In this document: piece by piece, positions 63,201 through 64,000 of the stretch
Layout: every line of letters starts with the position of its first letter
How positions within the stretch are numbered: the stretch's first letter is position 1
Program-made: the position numbers and the translations under genes
Assembly: GCF_014635285.1 (NCBI RefSeq)
Contig: NZ_BMCR01000006.1
Location: 62,001 to 126,000 of the forward strand
DNA: 64,000 nucleotides
From: Stappia taiwanensis
GTDB lineage: Bacteria > Pseudomonadota > Alphaproteobacteria > Rhizobiales > Stappiaceae
Reading direction: 5' to 3'
Notes under the pieces: model-generated
What the model was told of the DNA's origin: nothing
The model's database searches: none
Seen by the model: the letters and a program-made list of their open reading frames with translations, nothing else

Positions 63201-63796
63201 GCGGCCCGGGCCTCGCGCTTGGCGGCCTCGGTCTCGCGGATCAGCGCCTCCTCGTCGCGGATGACGCGCATGCCGCGCCCGCCGCCGCCCCAGGAGGCCT
63301 TGAGCATCAGCGGATAGCCGATGGCCTCGGCCAGGCGTCGCACCTCGTTCATGTCGTCGGGCAGCGGATCGGTGGCCGGCATCACCGGCACGCCGGCCTC
63401 GATCGCCAGATTGCGGGCGGCGACCTTGTTTCCCAGGCGCCGCATGGTGTCGGGCTCGGGGCCGATGAAGATGAAGCCGGCGGCAGCGCAGGCCTCGGCG
63501 AATTCCGGGCTTTCGGAGAGGAAGCCATAGCCTGGATGAATGGCGTCGACCTCGGCCTTGCGCGCCACCCGCAGGATCTCGTCGATCGACAGATAGGCCT
63601 CGATCGGGCCGAGCTGCTCGGGAAGATGCGGACCCTTGCCGATCTGGTAGGCCTCGTCCGCCTTGAAGCGATGCAGCGCCAGTTTGTCCTGCTCGGCGTA
63701 GACCGCGACGGTGCGCATACCCAGCTCGGTCGCCGCGCGAAACACGCGGATGGCAATTTCCGAACGGTTTGCGACAAGGATCTTGCGAATGGCCAA
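60284..63796 (-). CDS. pyc: Pyruvate carboxylase
   Basis: 1170 residues if read from the TTG at 63796, which sits seven bases after a strong GGGAGGAG site and begins at the family N-terminus AIRKILVANRSEIAIRV. An ATG at 63823 (MPIGEGG) is the alternative. Biotin carboxylase domain (about 1-455, EVNPRIQVEHTVTEE), carboxyltransferase (about 535-810, TDTTMRDAHQSLLATRM and RVFDCLNWVENMRVS), and a biotin domain with Lys1118 in EAMKMETAL. An acidic tail of about 15 residues (GEEAAADAAPADT) follows. It makes oxaloacetate from pyruvate. It is coupled to the glycosylase gene. Confidence 0.95.
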   Translation of the reverse strand: MAIRKILVANRSEIAIRVFRAATELGMRTVAVYAEQDKLALHRFKADEAYQIGKGPHLPEQLGPIEAYLSIDEILRVARKAEVDAIHPGYGFLSESPEFAEACAAAGFIFIGPEPDTMRRLGNKVAARNLAIEAGVPVMPATDPLPDDMNEVRRLAEAIGYPLMLKASWGGGGRGMRVIRDEEALIRETEAAKREARAAFGKDEIYLEKLVERARHVEVQILGDAHGNLVHLFERDCSIQRRHQKVVERAPAPYLSAEQRAEVCDFGLRIGRTVGYRGAGTVEFLMDADTGAFYFIEVNPRIQVEHTVTEEVTGVDLVKAQIRIAAGAMIGDPASGVPPQGKLQLNGHALQCRITTEDPEQNFIPDYGRITAYRGATGYGIRLDGGTAYSGAVITRFYDPLLEKVTAWAPTAEEAAQRMDRALREFRIRGVATNLVFLENIIGHADFRANSYTTRFIDSTPALFEQVTRRDRATKLLTYIADVTVNGHPETKARPRPPADAPAPVPPAYGETLKHGTRQLLDELGPAGFADWMKAERRVLITDTTMRDAHQSLLATRMRTFDIAAIAESYAAGLPQLFSLECWGGATFDVAMRFLTEDPWERLRLVREKAPNILLQMLLRGANGVGYTNYPDNVVRAFVAEAAAAGIDLFRVFDCLNWVENMRVSLDAVIEADKLCEGVICYTGDLMDSARPKYDLAYYVKMARQLEQAGCHILGVKDMAGLMKPEAARRLFTALKQETGLPIHFHTHDTSGISAATVLTAVEAGVDAVDAAMDAFSGMTSQPALGSIVAALRGGARDPGLDPRTIREISFYWEAVRNQYRAFESDLRAPASEVYLHEMPGGQFTNLKEQARSLGLETRWHEVAQAYHDVNMMFGDIVKVTPSSKVVGDMALMMVSQGLTVADVTAPDREVAFPESVVQMMRGDLGQSPGGWPAALQAKVLKSETPITVRPGSLLADDDLDARHAEAAEKTGRDLSPTELASYLMYPKVFTDFAAAQETYGPVSVLPTPVYFYGLATGEEIAIDLEPGKTLVVRCQAVGETDEKGERKVFFELNGQPRIIKVPDRAHGGKGSGVNRKAEAGNDRHVGAPMPGVISTVAVKPGQSVTSGDVLVSIEAMKMETALHCDRDGRIAEVLVAPGSQVDAKDLLVVFEATPEAGEEAAADAAPADT

Positions 63797-63928
63797 AGGT
63801 GCTCCTCCCTCTCCAATGGGCATTGCCTGTGGTTCTACGCGTCGTGGCCGTACAAGGAAAGCCGGATGCGGGGGGTGGAGCGGGCCGGTGCCGCGCTGGG
63901 CGGCAAGGCTGCTTCATTTTGAGACGAT

Positions 63929-64000
63929 ATGGTTAACGAGCCGAGGAGAAGGGTTGTGCCGGCAGGGGCATCGCCCGGTCCCACCATGTGGCTGGCCGGG
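63929..64000 (+). CDS. Possible start of a gene running off the right edge
   Basis: An open frame of 24 codons begins at ATG 63929 (MVNEPRRRVV). The in-frame GTG at 63956 has GAGGAG about eight bases upstream and is the better start. Too short to identify. Divergent from pyc. It may be nothing. Confidence 0.25.
   Translation, partial: MVNEPRRRVVPAGASPGPTMWLAG

Overview
The window is about 64 kb of GC-rich chromosome from an alphaproteobacterium, most likely of the order Hyphomicrobiales (Rhizobiales), possibly a Stappia/Roseibium/Pannonibacter-like marine lineage. This rests on gene content: a 180-kDa-type NAD-glutamate dehydrogenase, a Rhizobium-type homotetrameric pyruvate carboxylase, metX-metW, phaAB/phaR, a dapF-mtaB-ftsY-ispZ block, a type-2 argC, and DUF1737 and DUF2125 proteins. 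Species assignment is inference. I found no rRNA, tRNA, CRISPR array, phage, transposase or other mobile element. The window reads as stable core chromosome with about 66 genes.

Layout. 1-4350 (minus): a LysE-type exporter, a class III aminotransferase, a divergent SNase-like protein and an M48 lipoprotein protease that runs off the left edge. 4661-7794 (plus): PAP2 phosphatase, YdcF-like protein, PlsC acyltransferase and a probably leaderless hypothetical gene. 7829-12579: ChaC, DUF2125, GNAT, DMT exporter, CoA-ester lyase, DUF1737. 12601-16770 (minus): dapF-mtaB-ftsY-ispZ, tightly packed. 16977-19986: pirin, L,D-transpeptidase, an OmpR-type response regulator and a stand-alone cyclic-nucleotide-binding protein. 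20043-23587: divergent ohr/ohrR, then argC-leuD and an AhpD-fold protein. 23826-29995: NAD-GDH translationally coupled to an MFS transporter. 30079-33761: typA, then a marR-MFS drug efflux pair. 33926-37634: folP-folK, then hisC-tyrA on the minus strand. 37890-42026: metX-metW, a methyltransferase, gloB and a DUF985 cupin. 42148-46728: argG, a ferredoxin-like protein, a membrane protein, a glyoxalase-like protein, an AraC regulator and ispA. 46863-49962: ahpC-ahpD opposite a LysR/OxyR regulator, then mtgA. 50112-53531: rpmF, phaAB and phaR. 53565-57585: GlcG-like protein, two small hypotheticals, glnK-amtB, tusA. 57601-64000: phhB, LMW-PTP, a host-attachment-like protein, and pyc-ycaQ.

Functional themes. 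Peroxide and electrophile defence recurs (Ohr/OhrR, AhpC/AhpD/OxyR, GloB, VOC glyoxalase-like, ChaC, an AlkX-type glycosylase). So do nitrogen and amino acid metabolism (GDH, glnK-amtB, argC, argG, leuD, hisC, tyrA, metXW, dapF) and acetyl-CoA/PHB and anaplerosis (phaAB, phaR, pyc, CoA-ester lyase). Many pairs share start/stop overlaps (ATGA, GTGA or TGATG), which suggests translational coupling.

Nothing here is convincingly a new multi-gene system. The observations most worth checking are a LysR/OxyR protein with only one of the two redox cysteines, a kinase-less response regulator next to an output-less cNMP receptor, a possible leaderless gene, a four-codon leader ORF coupled to marR, a sigma-54-like promoter with an altered -12 element before glnK, an AT-rich island before tusA, and coupling of a DNA repair glycosylase to pyruvate carboxylase.
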